This document shows positions 36,277-45,313 of a stretch of 64,000 nucleotides of DNA, piece after piece. The stretch covers positions 2,319,001 through 2,383,000 of the forward strand of contig NZ_JABWRZ020000001.1 in NCBI RefSeq assembly GCF_014269185.2, written 5' to 3'. The stretch comes from Pseudomonas oryzicola. GTDB taxonomy: Bacteria > Pseudomonadota > Gammaproteobacteria > Pseudomonadales > Pseudomonadaceae. The notes under the pieces were generated by a model, which did no database searches, was not told where the DNA came from, and saw only the letters and a program-made list of their open reading frames with translations. Position numbers and translations under genes: made by a program. The first letter of the stretch is position 1; each line of letters starts with the position of its first letter.

Positions 36277-38184
36277 ATGCAGCGTTCGATCGCCACTGTG
36301 TCCTTGAGCGGCACCCTGCCGGAAAAGCTCGAAGCCATCGCCGCCGCCGGTTTCGACGGCGTCGAGATCTTCGAGAACGACCTGCTTTATTACGCCGGCA
36401 GCCCGCGCCAGGTACGGCAGATGTGTGCTGATGCAGGCCTTGCCATCACCCTGTTCCAGCCATTTCGAGACTTTGAAGGCTGCCGCCGCGACCGCCTGCA
36501 GAAAAACCTCGACCGTGCCGAGCGCAAGTTCGACCTGATGCAGGAACTGGGCACCGACCTGGTGCTGGTGTGCAGCAACGTCCAGGCCGATGCCTTGGGA
36601 GAGGAGCAATTGCTGGTCGACGACCTGCGCCTGCTGGCCGAGCACGCCGGCAAACGCGGCCTGCGCATTGGCTACGAAGCCCTGGCCTGGGGCCGCCACG
36701 TCAACACCTACCAGCAAGTCTGGAACCTGGTACGCCAGGCTGACCACCCGGCCCTCGGGGTAATCCTCGACAGCTTCCACACGCTGTCGTTGAAGGGCGA
36801 CCCGCGGGCGATCCGCGACATTCCCGGCGACAAGATCTTCTTCGTACAGATGGCCGACGCGCCGATCCTGGCCATGGACGTGCTGGAGTGGAGCCGCCAC
36901 TTCCGCTGTTTCCCGGGGCAGGGCGAGATGGACATGGCCGGTTTCCTGGCGCCGATCCTGGCCACCGGCTACCGCGGCCCGCTGTCGCTGGAAATATTCA
37001 ATGACGGCTTCCGCGCCGCGCCGCCCCGGCAGAATGCCGCCGACGGCCTGCGCTCGTTGCTGTACCTCGAAGAGCAGACTCGCCTGCGCCTGGAGCAGGA
37101 GGGTACGCCGATCGAACCCGGCGTGCTGTTCAGCCCACCGGCGGCCAGCACTTATGACGGTGTCGAGTTCCTCGAATTCGCGGTTGACGAAGCCGTTGGC
37201 GCGCGCCTGGGCGGTTGGCTGAAGCGCCTGGGCTTTGCCGAAGCCGGCAAGCACCGCAGCAAAGAGGTGCAACTGCTGCGCCAGGGCGATATCAATATCG
37301 TCCTTAACGCCGAACCGTATTCCTTTGGTCACAACTTCTTCGAGGCCCACGGCCCGTCGCTGTGCGCCACTGCCCTGCGGGTCAAGGACCAGCAAGCGGC
37401 GCTGAAGCGCGCCACCGCCTTCCGTGGCCAACCGTTCCGTGGCCTGGTCGGCCCCAACGAGTGCGAAGTGCCGGCGGTACGTGCACCGGATGGCAGCCTG
37501 TTGTACCTGGTGGAGCAGGGCACGGCCGGCCAGACCCTGTATGACACCGACTTCAGCCTGGACAAGAACGCCAGCGCCACCGGTGGCCTGCGCCGCATCG
37601 ACCACATGGCGCTGGCCCTGCCGGCTGAATCGCTGGACAGCTGGGTGCTGTTCTACAAGAGCCTGTTCGGCTTCGCCGCCGACGATGAAGTGGTGTTGCC
37701 CGACCCTTACGGCCTGGTCAAGAGCCGCGCCCTGCGCAGCCAGTGCGGTACCTTGCGCCTGCCCCTGAATATCTCGGAAAACCGCAACACCGCCATTGCC
37801 CATGCGCTGTCCAGCTACCGGGGTTCAGGTGTGCACCATATTGCCTTCGACTGTGACGACATCTTCCGTGAAGTGGCGCGTGCCAAGCTGGCCGGGGTGC
37901 CGCTGCTGGAAATTCCGCTGAACTACTACGACGACCTGGCGGCGCGCTTCGATTTCGATGACGAATTCCTCAGCGAACTGGCGTACTACAACGTGCTGTA
38001 CGACCGTGATGCGCAGGGTGGCGAGTTGTTCCATGTGTACACCGAGCCGTTCGAGGAGCGCTTTTTCTTCGAGATCATCCAGCGCAAGGGCGGCTATGCC
38101 GGTTACGGTGCGGCCAACGTGGCGGTGCGCCTGGCGGCCATGGCCAAGGCCCGCAGTGGGGCAGTGCGAAAGCCGGTGCTCTGA
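36277..38184 (+). CDS. quiC1: 3-dehydroshikimate dehydratase, fused QuiC1 type
   Basis: A 635-residue fusion. Residues 1 to about 280 form a sugar-isomerase-like TIM barrel (opening QRSIATVSLSGTLPEKLEAIAAAGFDGVEIFE) that dehydrates 3-dehydroshikimate to protocatechuate. Residues from about 290 form an HPPD-like vicinal-oxygen-chelate domain, where H443, H521 and E599 fit the 2-His-1-carboxylate spacing of 4-hydroxyphenylpyruvate dioxygenase. This two-domain form is known from P. putida. AAGGA is 9 nt upstream. It is divergent from the MHS transporter. Confidence 0.93.
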   Translation: MQRSIATVSLSGTLPEKLEAIAAAGFDGVEIFENDLLYYAGSPRQVRQMCADAGLAITLFQPFRDFEGCRRDRLQKNLDRAERKFDLMQELGTDLVLVCSNVQADALGEEQLLVDDLRLLAEHAGKRGLRIGYEALAWGRHVNTYQQVWNLVRQADHPALGVILDSFHTLSLKGDPRAIRDIPGDKIFFVQMADAPILAMDVLEWSRHFRCFPGQGEMDMAGFLAPILATGYRGPLSLEIFNDGFRAAPPRQNAADGLRSLLYLEEQTRLRLEQEGTPIEPGVLFSPPAASTYDGVEFLEFAVDEAVGARLGGWLKRLGFAEAGKHRSKEVQLLRQGDINIVLNAEPYSFGHNFFEAHGPSLCATALRVKDQQAALKRATAFRGQPFRGLVGPNECEVPAVRAPDGSLLYLVEQGTAGQTLYDTDFSLDKNASATGGLRRIDHMALALPAESLDSWVLFYKSLFGFAADDEVVLPDPYGLVKSRALRSQCGTLRLPLNISENRNTAIAHALSSYRGSGVHHIAFDCDDIFREVARAKLAGVPLLEIPLNYYDDLAARFDFDDEFLSELAYYNVLYDRDAQGGELFHVYTEPFEERFFFEIIQRKGGYAGYGAANVAVRLAAMAKARSGAVRKPVL

Positions 38185-38186
38185 AC

Positions 38187-38217
38187 GCTGGCCCCTGATC
38201 GCTTCAGGGGCGTTCAG
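38187..38217. terminator. hairpin at the quiC1/methyltransferase convergence
   Basis: GCCCCTGA (38191-38198) and TCAGGGGC (38204-38211) pair perfectly across a 5-nt loop, and CTGAAC/GTTCAG outside can extend it with a bulge. It overlaps the last codon of the convergent methyltransferase gene and lies 6 nt after the quiC1 stop. Confidence 0.6.
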
Positions 38218-38872
38218 CTATCATCAGCAGTGACTGCGGCACCGCGCTCTGCGGGTGCTGCGGCTCCTGCAGGCTGGCCAGCCGCAACCCGGCCATGTCC
38301 AGCGCAGTCAGCCAACTGGCCAGGGTGCGGAAGTACCAGGGCATCACCTGCCAATCCCCGGCCAACTCGGTAAACGACTCCTCCCGCCAACCGTCCTGGT
38401 ATTCACCATCGGCCACACTCCACGGGTGCAGGGTCTGGACCACCAGCGCGCCACCGGGCAACAGCAAGTCGCGCATGACCGCCAGCAACGGAATGATGTC
38501 CTGCTGCAACAGGGCGAAGTTGGCGCAGATCAGGTCGTAGTCCTGGCCTACCTGCGCTTGCCCATTGGCCAGCTGGGCAAAGCGGGCCAGGTGCACCTGT
38601 GCGCTGCCCGCAGCGCGCGCGGCTTGCACCAGTGCCGGGTCTGCGTCGACCCCCACTGCCTGGATGCCACGCTCGCCCAGTGCGCGCAGCAACCAGCCCT
38701 CGCCACAGCCCAGGTCCAGCACGCGTTGCGGCTGACGGCCCAGGATGGCCAACAGGATGGCCTGGTCAGTGACCTGGCGGCGGCTCGCGATAGCGCCGCT
38801 GCGCACGGCTGCGATCCACGCCTGGGCATTGTGCTGCCAGCTGGCGAGCAAGGCCTCTTCCGGGTTGTGCAT
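38204..38872 (-). CDS. class I SAM-dependent methyltransferase
   Basis: 222 residues with motif I VLDLGCGEGWLLRAL, acidic post-I VGVDADPALV, and a TLHPWSVADGEYQDGWREE loop that resembles methyltransferases annotated as UbiE/type 11. The substrate is unknown. The start is set by AGGA 8 nt upstream. It follows the PAS-GGDEF gene by 17 bp on the same strand and may be co-transcribed with it. Confidence 0.82.
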   Translation of the reverse strand: MHNPEEALLASWQHNAQAWIAAVRSGAIASRRQVTDQAILLAILGRQPQRVLDLGCGEGWLLRALGERGIQAVGVDADPALVQAARAAGSAQVHLARFAQLANGQAQVGQDYDLICANFALLQQDIIPLLAVMRDLLLPGGALVVQTLHPWSVADGEYQDGWREESFTELAGDWQVMPWYFRTLASWLTALDMAGLRLASLQEPQHPQSAVPQSLLMIAERP

Positions 38873-38889
38873 GGTCGGTATCCTCGCGG

Positions 38890-39753
38890 TCAACCGGCCG
38901 CCGCGCGCTGACGTTTGATCCGGTACATCTGCCCGTCGGCATGGCGCAGCAGTGTGTCGGCGTCGTTGCCGTCCTCCGGGAAGCAGGCCACGCCGATGCT
39001 GCAGGTGGGGGTGGCGATGCCGGCGAATTCGGCGCCGAGCGGCTCGGCCATGGTCGCCAGTATCCGTGTCACGCGCTCGGCAATGACCTCTGGCGAGGGG
39101 CAATCGGGCAGCAGCACGGTGAACTCGTCACCGCCCATCCGCGCTACCGTGTCGGTGGCGCCCACGCAGCTTTCCAGGCGCCGGGCCAGGGTGCACAGCA
39201 CCCGGTCGCCCATGCTGTGCCCGTGGTTGTCGTTGATCTGCTTGAAATCATTGATATCGAGGAACAGCAGGGCCAGTGGCCGATCATGGCGGCGGGCCGC
39301 AGCAAGGGCGGTGTCCAGCTGTTCATTGAACCTGGTGCGGTTGGCCAGCCGGGTCAGCGGGTCATGGTGGGCCAGGAAGCGCAGCTCCTCTTCAGCCTGG
39401 CACTGGGCGGTCACATCCCGCGCCACACCGATGCGGGCATTGGCCTCGTCGGACCAGCAGGCCGCCCACAGGATATGCACCACGCCGCCATCCTTGCGGA
39501 TATAGCGGTTGCGGAAGTCGTAATGAGGGTGGCCACTCATCACTCGCACGATCGAGGCGCGGGTCATCGCCAGGTCGTCAGGGTGCATGTAGTCGGTGAT
39601 CAGGGTGCCGACCAGTTCGCTGGCCTGGTAGCCCAGCAACGCCTCGCAGGCATCGCTGACGAAGACGATCTGGTTGTTGCGATCGACCACGAATACCGTG
39701 TCCAGCATCAGGTGGATCAGCCTGGGGTACAACGTTTGCAGGTCTACGGGCAT
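38890..39753 (-). CDS. PAS-GGDEF diguanylate cyclase
   Basis: 287 residues. An N-terminal PAS domain (TVFVVDRNNQIVFVSDACEALLGYQASELVG and PAC-like RNRYIRKDGGVVHI) is followed by a GGDEF domain with an intact catalytic GGDEF motif (VARMGGDEF). The product-inhibition I-site RxxD five residues earlier is lost, being GATD here. It should make cyclic di-GMP in response to a signal bound by the PAS domain. No membrane segment. It may regulate biofilm formation, as does the neighbouring type I secretion operon in related strains. Confidence 0.87.
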   Translation of the reverse strand: MPVDLQTLYPRLIHLMLDTVFVVDRNNQIVFVSDACEALLGYQASELVGTLITDYMHPDDLAMTRASIVRVMSGHPHYDFRNRYIRKDGGVVHILWAACWSDEANARIGVARDVTAQCQAEEELRFLAHHDPLTRLANRTRFNEQLDTALAAARRHDRPLALLFLDINDFKQINDNHGHSMGDRVLCTLARRLESCVGATDTVARMGGDEFTVLLPDCPSPEVIAERVTRILATMAEPLGAEFAGIATPTCSIGVACFPEDGNDADTLLRHADGQMYRIKRQRAAAG

Positions 39754-39844
39754 GGGTCAGGACGTCCGCGGCAGGGTGACCGATCATAGCCTGAATCCGG
39801 CAACCTGCGGCAAGCACCGTTGCCGCGGCGACAGCGGCCGACAC

Positions 39845-41173
39845 TCAATTGCTGACCACCAGCTCTGGCCCGAGGTAGTCGTTGATCTGCTGGATATCGT
39901 CGTCGCCCAGGCTACCGACCGACGAGGCGAGGCGCAGCCGCGACAACAGGTAGTTCAACTTCGCCTCGAACAGGTCGTGGCGGGCGTCGTACAGCAACTC
40001 CTCGGCATTGAGCACATCCGAGTTGGTGCTGGTGCCGCCTTCCTTGAAGCCCTTGCGGGTCGAGAGCAGCGAGCGCTCGTTGGAGGCCACCGCCTTTTCC
40101 AGCGCCTGGACACGCAAGGCGCCACTCTGCACGCCATGAAACTCACGGGTGGTTTCGGAAATCACCGCCTGGCGGGCGGCGTCCAGCTCATCCAGGGCCT
40201 TGGAACTGTTGGCGCCGGCCTGGCGGGTGAGGGCGCTGGTGCCGCCGCCGCTGTACAGCGGAATGTTCAGCTCCAGCCCGACCGAGCTGTAATGGTTGCG
40301 CTGGTTCAGCTCGGAAATCGACTGGCTGCTGCTGGCGGTATAGCCCGCGACGAAGTCCAGGGTTGGCCAGTGCCCGGCGCGGGCGCGTTTCACTTCTTCT
40401 GCGGCCACCTCATAGCTATGCCGGCGGGCTTGAATCAGGGGGCTGTCGGCCTGGGCCTTGACCAGCCAGTCCTGCAGGTTGTCCGGCAGCAGCGGTGGGG
40501 TGCTGAAACCGGGCTGCAAGGTGGTCAGCGACGCTGGGGTTTCACCGATGAACTCCTCCAGCTTGCGGCGGGCATTGACCAGGTTGTCCTGGGCTTCGAT
40601 CAGGTCGGCTTCGGCCAGGTCGCGGCGGGCAACCGACTCGTCGATGTCGGTGACGGTGCCGTCACCCAGTTCCATGCGCCGCCTGGCCGACGCCAGCTGC
40701 TCTTCGAAGGCATTGAGCTTGGCCTTGGCCAGGTTGATGGTTTCGCTGGCCAGCAGCACGTCGAAGTAGGCTTCGGCCAGGCTCACCGCAGCGTCCTGGC
40801 TCTTGGCATCGAACACCGCCACGCTGTACTCGGCACGTTGCTGGCCCTGGCGGTACTCGGCCATCTTCTGCTTGTTGAACAATGGCTGGCGCAGGCGCAC
40901 GCTGGCGCCCTTGGAGTCGTAATCCAGGTCCCTGTCCAGGCCATACTGGCTCTGGCTGCCGTTGATCTTGTTGAAATAGCCCACGGCGTTGATCTGTGGC
41001 AGCAACCCGGCCTGGCCGATCGCCCGGTTCTCGCTGCCGGCCTGTTTCTCGTGCACGGCGGCCTGGTAGATCGGGCCCTGGTACTGCAACAGGTCCCAGG
41101 CTTGCTTGAGGTCCATGGCGCTGGCCTGCATGGCCACCCCCAACAGGCACAGCATCAGGCACGGGCGGTTCAT
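39845..41173 (-). CDS. TolC-family outer membrane channel of a type I secretion system
   Basis: 442 residues with a signal peptide (RPCLMLCLLGVAMQASA) and TolC-type repeats with long helical stretches (DLKQAWDLLQYQGPIYQAAVHEKQAGSENRAIGQAGLLPQINAVG). The family forms trimeric outer membrane/periplasmic tunnels. The ATG has AAGGAG 7 nt upstream and the codon lies just ahead of the stop of the HlyD gene. It is the last gene of the ABC-HlyD-TolC operon. Confidence 0.88.
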   Translation of the reverse strand: MNRPCLMLCLLGVAMQASAMDLKQAWDLLQYQGPIYQAAVHEKQAGSENRAIGQAGLLPQINAVGYFNKINGSQSQYGLDRDLDYDSKGASVRLRQPLFNKQKMAEYRQGQQRAEYSVAVFDAKSQDAAVSLAEAYFDVLLASETINLAKAKLNAFEEQLASARRRMELGDGTVTDIDESVARRDLAEADLIEAQDNLVNARRKLEEFIGETPASLTTLQPGFSTPPLLPDNLQDWLVKAQADSPLIQARRHSYEVAAEEVKRARAGHWPTLDFVAGYTASSSQSISELNQRNHYSSVGLELNIPLYSGGGTSALTRQAGANSSKALDELDAARQAVISETTREFHGVQSGALRVQALEKAVASNERSLLSTRKGFKEGGTSTNSDVLNAEELLYDARHDLFEAKLNYLLSRLRLASSVGSLGDDDIQQINDYLGPELVVSN

Positions 41174-41174
41174 G

Positions 41175-42515
41175 TCATTGCTCCTTGAATGCAGCATCCA
41201 CGCGTTCGAGCATCGGTTTGAGCAGGTAGCTGAGCAGGTTGCGTTCTCCGGTCTTGATGGTGACGGTGGCCGGCATGCCGGGGCGGATGTGGTTGCTGCC
41301 GAGCAGGCCCATGCCGGCCTGGGTCACTTCCACCTGGGCCAGGTAGAACGGTTGTTTGCTTTCCTCGTCGATCAGGCGGTCGGCGGACACGGTCTTGACC
41401 CGCCCCGGGATATTGGGTGTGCGTGCATGGTTGAAGGCCGGGAAGGCGATGTCCACGTCCAGGCCAGGAACCATCTTGTCGATGGCCTGCACCGGGATCA
41501 TCGCGTCGACCTGCAGCGGTTGGTCGAGCGGTACCACTTCCATGATCTTCGCCCCTGGCTGGATGATGCCGCCGACCGTGGCAATGCTCAGCGCCTGGAC
41601 CATGCCGTCGATCGGCGAACGGATCACCGTGTGGGTCACCTCATAGTCCAGCGCGCGCAGGCGGTCGGCCAGGGTGGTGTTTTCCTTGGCGGTGTCGGTC
41701 AGTTGCGACTCCACTTCCTTCAGGTAGTCGTGCTGGCGCTGGAGGATGCGCAGCTTGATCTCGGTGGCCTGGCTGCGTGCCCGGGCGATGTTGTTGAGGT
41801 TCTCGGCCTGGCCGGCGGACAGGTCGGCATTGTTGCGCTCCAGTTCCAGCAGGCGGTTGCGCGGCACATAACCTTCGGCAGCCAGCACGCGGGTGCCCTG
41901 CAGTTCCTGGTTGAGGAAGCCGATCTGCGAGGCGCGGGCCCCGTACACCTGCTGCAGGCCCTTGAGTTGTACCGCCGTGGCGGCCAGGTTTTCCTTGAGG
42001 ATGCTCAGCTCGCCGGCCAGGCCGGCGCGGCGGGTTTCCAGCAGGCGCTGTTGCAGGTCCATGGCCGCCAGCAGGCGCGGGTCGTTACCATAGCGCTTGA
42101 GCAGGGCAGGGTCGAAGGTAATGCTGTCACGGCCGTCGCGCTCGGCTTCCAGGCGGTTTTCCACGGTCTTGCCGACAATGTACTGGGCACTGACCGCGCC
42201 CTGTTCGGCCACTGCCCGTAGCGCGTCGAGGCGTACCACTTCCTGGTCCTTCTTCACCACGTCGCCTTCGCGCACCAGGATCGCCTCGACCGTGCCGCCA
42301 CTCAGGTGCTGCACCGCCTTGCGGTTGCTGGTGACCTTGACCGTGCCCGTGGCGACCACCCCGGCATCCAGGGGGGCCAGGCCCGACCACAGCAGGAAAC
42401 CGCCAAAGCCGGCGATCACCAGCCACAGGCCCCAGCGGGCCGGCCGGCCGGCGTCCAGGTCAATCAGGTGCGGGGCCTCGGCGGGAATCAACTCGGTGTG
42501 GTGGGTCATCGGCAT
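41175..42515 (-). CDS. HlyD-family membrane fusion protein of a type I secretion system
   Basis: 446 residues with one N-terminal membrane anchor (GLWLVIAGFGGFLLWSGLAPLDAGVVATGTVKV), a long coiled coil from about residue 130 to 260, and a C-terminal beta-barrel domain with HlyD motifs (VIRSPIDGMVQALSIATVGGIIQPG). This architecture and length match PrtE/HlyD proteins that connect ABC exporter and TolC. It starts 6 nt after the ABC stop, so the pair is coupled. Confidence 0.9.
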   Translation of the reverse strand: MPMTHHTELIPAEAPHLIDLDAGRPARWGLWLVIAGFGGFLLWSGLAPLDAGVVATGTVKVTSNRKAVQHLSGGTVEAILVREGDVVKKDQEVVRLDALRAVAEQGAVSAQYIVGKTVENRLEAERDGRDSITFDPALLKRYGNDPRLLAAMDLQQRLLETRRAGLAGELSILKENLAATAVQLKGLQQVYGARASQIGFLNQELQGTRVLAAEGYVPRNRLLELERNNADLSAGQAENLNNIARARSQATEIKLRILQRQHDYLKEVESQLTDTAKENTTLADRLRALDYEVTHTVIRSPIDGMVQALSIATVGGIIQPGAKIMEVVPLDQPLQVDAMIPVQAIDKMVPGLDVDIAFPAFNHARTPNIPGRVKTVSADRLIDEESKQPFYLAQVEVTQAGMGLLGSNHIRPGMPATVTIKTGERNLLSYLLKPMLERVDAAFKEQ

Positions 42516-42521
42516 GAGCGG

Positions 42522-44258
42522 TCACTCCCGTGCTTTCACCGAAGCCAGCGGTGCCGCGCTCGCCGCCGGGATCACGCTGGCCTTGCGCAGCGCCGTGAAC
42601 ACTTCGTCGCGGCTGCCGAGCATCTGCACGGCGCCGTCACGCAGCATCAGCACCTGGTCGACCGCGCACAGCACGTTGGGCCGATGGGAAATCAGGATCA
42701 CGGTTGCCCCGCGCGCCTTGAGTTCGGCCAGTGCATCGACCAGGGCCTTTTCCCCGACGTCGTCGAGGTTGGCGTTGGGCTCGTCAAGCACCACCAGGTT
42801 GGGCTCGCCGTAGAGCGCGCGGGCCAAGGCAATGCGTTGCTTCTGGCCACCGGAGAGTGGCGAGCCATCGGCCGCCAGGCGGGTGTCATAGCCCTGCGGG
42901 AAGCGCAGGATCATGTCGTGCACGCCGCTGCTGCGGGCCGCACGGATCACCGCTTCGCTGTCCACTTCGGCAAAGCGGGCAATGTTTTCGGCGATGGTGC
43001 CCTCGAGCAGCTCGACGTCCTGTGGCAGATAGCCAAGCCAGGGCCCCAGTTCGGCCTTGTTCCAGTTGAAGATGTCCGCGCCGTCCAGGCGCACCTTGCC
43101 GACCTGGGCCGGCCATACGCCGACCAGCAGGCGGGCGAGGGTGGACTTGCCCGAGGCCGACGGGCCGATGATCCCCAGGCTTTCGCCCGGGGTCAGGCTG
43201 AAGCTCACCCCACGCACGATGGGCGTGTTGCTGCCGGGGGCGCTGGCGATCACGTTTTCCACGGCCAGCATGCCCAGTGGGCGTTGCAATGGCATGCCCG
43301 ATGGCCGCTGCGGGTAGTCCCGCAGCAGCTCGTTCAGCCGGCCCCAGGCCGAACGGCAACCCAGCAACTGCTTCCACGAGGCAATCACCTGTTCTACCGG
43401 GGCCAGGGCACGGCCGGCCAGGATCGAGCAGGCGATCATCATGCCCGGGGTGATCTTGCCTTCGATCGCCAGCAGTGCGCCGGTACCGAGGATGACCGAC
43501 TGCAAGGTAATGCGCACGAAACGCCCGGTGCTGCTGATCAGTGCGGCACGGTCGGAGGCCAGTGTCTGCATCTGCAGGATGCGCAGGTGGCCTTGATACC
43601 AGCGCTTGCCGATCGCCGGCAGCATGCCCATGGCCTCGATCACTTCGGCATTGCGCAGGTTGTTGTTGGCATAGCTGGCTGACGACAGGGCCGCCTGGTT
43701 GGCTTCGGCCAAGGGTTTTTGCGTGGCTTTCTCGGTGAGGTAGGCCAGGGCCACCAGGATCAGCGAGCCGATCAGCGTGACCAGCCCCAGCAGCGGATGG
43801 ATCAGGTAGCTGACCAGCAGGTAGATCGGCGTCCAGGGTGCATCGAAGAAGGCGAACAGGCCGCTGCCGGTGAGAAACTGGCGCACCTGTGCCAGGTCAT
43901 GCAGGGCCTGGGCCGGGTTGCCGCCGGCACGGCTGAGGTTGCGCTCGAAGGCGGCGCTGAAGATGCGCCGGTTGAGGTCCATGTCCAGATAGTTGCCGAC
44001 CCGGATCAGTACCCGGGTGCGGATCATCTCCAGTGCCGACATCATCATGTACAGGCCGATGACCAGCAACGTGAGCATGCCCAGGGTGGTGAGGTTGCGG
44101 CTGACCAGCGCGCGGTCGTACACCTGCAACATATATACCGCTGGCGTCAACATCATGGCGTTTATCACACCGCTGAAGGCGCCCAGGGCGAAAAAGCTGC
44201 GACGCAGGCTGAACAATACCTCGGCCAGTTCGGAACGGCTGCGTGGCGGCTTGTGCAT
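42522..44258 (-). CDS. type I secretion ABC transporter, PrtD/LapB-like
   Basis: 578 residues with six membrane helices and an ATPase domain with Walker A GPSASGKST, signature LSGGQKQR, Walker B LVVLDEPNANLD and the switch His (LISHRPN). PrtD-type ABC exporters secrete proteases, lipases or RTX proteins in one step. There is no C39-peptidase domain at the N terminus. AAAGGGG is 6 nt upstream of the chosen ATG. In P. putida KT2440 an RTX protein gene is next to this operon, but here it is absent. Confidence 0.9.
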   Translation of the reverse strand: MHKPPRSRSELAEVLFSLRRSFFALGAFSGVINAMMLTPAVYMLQVYDRALVSRNLTTLGMLTLLVIGLYMMMSALEMIRTRVLIRVGNYLDMDLNRRIFSAAFERNLSRAGGNPAQALHDLAQVRQFLTGSGLFAFFDAPWTPIYLLVSYLIHPLLGLVTLIGSLILVALAYLTEKATQKPLAEANQAALSSASYANNNLRNAEVIEAMGMLPAIGKRWYQGHLRILQMQTLASDRAALISSTGRFVRITLQSVILGTGALLAIEGKITPGMMIACSILAGRALAPVEQVIASWKQLLGCRSAWGRLNELLRDYPQRPSGMPLQRPLGMLAVENVIASAPGSNTPIVRGVSFSLTPGESLGIIGPSASGKSTLARLLVGVWPAQVGKVRLDGADIFNWNKAELGPWLGYLPQDVELLEGTIAENIARFAEVDSEAVIRAARSSGVHDMILRFPQGYDTRLAADGSPLSGGQKQRIALARALYGEPNLVVLDEPNANLDDVGEKALVDALAELKARGATVILISHRPNVLCAVDQVLMLRDGAVQMLGSRDEVFTALRKASVIPAASAAPLASVKARE

Positions 44259-44605
44259 CAGTGGCCCCCTTTCACAAAACGGGGAAGCCCGTTGCGGCGC
44301 CCCGTACAGCGGTAGTCGTGGCTTCTGGTCGGCTAACAGGCGGGGCGCTTGAAGGGCAAGTGGACCAACGCGCCGCGTTGCTTTCATATGTTGGAGCGTA
44401 GGTTGCAGCGAAACGACCGATAATATCGATTTGCTCTATCGCTACTTTGAACCCTTTATAAGTGGCGGGAAAACATCCGCTTGCAACGCATTCTCAGCAG
44501 CTTGCAAGCGTTCCGGACGAAATATTGACAGCACACAGCGATGGCACCGTTGCGGATGCTTCACGGACACGCCGGTGCCATGCCTTCACACCTGCTGCGC
44601 AGACG
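44259..44605. other. gene-free spacer between T1SS operon and mcb-like operon
   Basis: These 347 bp include no credible gene. The promoter of the type I secretion operon must lie here. It contains ATGGCACCG (44541-44549) and CGGTGCCAT (44573-44581), a 9-bp inverted repeat with a 23-nt loop and no T tract, 25-65 nt past the last mcb-like gene. It may be an mRNA end structure. No remnant of a secreted substrate gene or of an McbG-like gene is visible. Confidence 0.5.
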
Positions 44606-45313
44606 TCAACTCTGCATCGAGGCATTGATAAAGGCCTCGTCGAGTGTGGTCGCCTGGTGTGCTGCCAGAAATTGTTCGCCGCTTGCGAACGCATCGAGTT
44701 GGCCGCGCGCCAGCATGTAGAACCGATCGCAGCAGTCGACGACTTCCTGCGTGTAGTGCGATGAGACCAGCACGCTTGCGCCGTCCTTGCAGGCGCTGCT
44801 GATGCCAAGCCATATGTAATGCCGGAATTCCGGATCCACGCCGGCAGTAGGTTCATCGAGAATGATCAGGTCGCTGTCCATCAGCAAAAGCGTCAGGGTG
44901 AAATAGCTGCGAATCTCGCCATAGCTGCAGGTGGAGGCCTTTTTCCGGGATATCTCGGCATACCGCCGGCCGAGGGCAGGGGACCAGGTGCACAGCCGTG
45001 AAAGGATATCCGCATGACTGGGCGCGCAGGCTGCGTTCAGCAGGGTAACCAGGGCGCCGGCGTCTACCATCCGCAATGCTGGAGGAGGCGTCAGCACCTG
45101 GGTCAGATATACCTGTCGGTGCGAGGCATTGACGATGTTCCCGCTGCGAGGCGCTCTCAATGCGCAGATAAGGTCGAACAACGTGGTCTTGCCGGCCCCA
45201 TTGCAGCCTAGTATTCCAACTGTCTCACCTTTGGCCAAATGCAGAGATACGTCTTCTAGAAACGGTTCGGCAGTGTAGGCGAAACCAATACGGTCAAGGG
45301 TCAGGATGTTCAT
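44606..45313 (-). CDS. mcbF: McbF-like ABC ATPase of the microcin B17-type exporter
   Basis: A 235-residue single ABC domain: Walker A GCNGAGKTT, Q-loop YLTQV, divergent signature CSYGE in place of LSGGQ, Walker B LIILDEPTAGVDP, switch His in SSHYTQEV. It would energise export of the mature peptide together with the membrane partner upstream, and in microcin B17 this pair also gives partial self-immunity. The start at 45313 has GGAG 9 nt upstream and overlaps the McbE stop by 4 nt. A longer in-frame extension overlaps McbE and is rejected. GC content is higher than mcbB-D. Confidence 0.8.
   Translation of the reverse strand: MNILTLDRIGFAYTAEPFLEDVSLHLAKGETVGILGCNGAGKTTLFDLICALRAPRSGNIVNASHRQVYLTQVLTPPPALRMVDAGALVTLLNAACAPSHADILSRLCTWSPALGRRYAEISRKKASTCSYGEIRSYFTLTLLLMDSDLIILDEPTAGVDPEFRHYIWLGISSACKDGASVLVSSHYTQEVVDCCDRFYMLARGQLDAFASGEQFLAAHQATTLDEAFINASMQS

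Noticed and set aside
36115..37803. 562-codon open frame on the minus strand
   Set aside because: Antisense shadow of quiC1. The plus-strand protein is a well-known fusion with intact metal-binding residues.
44541..44581. 9-bp inverted repeat as the terminator of the mcb-like operon
   Set aside because: A 23-nt loop and no T tract make an intrinsic terminator unlikely; reported only as a structure in the spacer.
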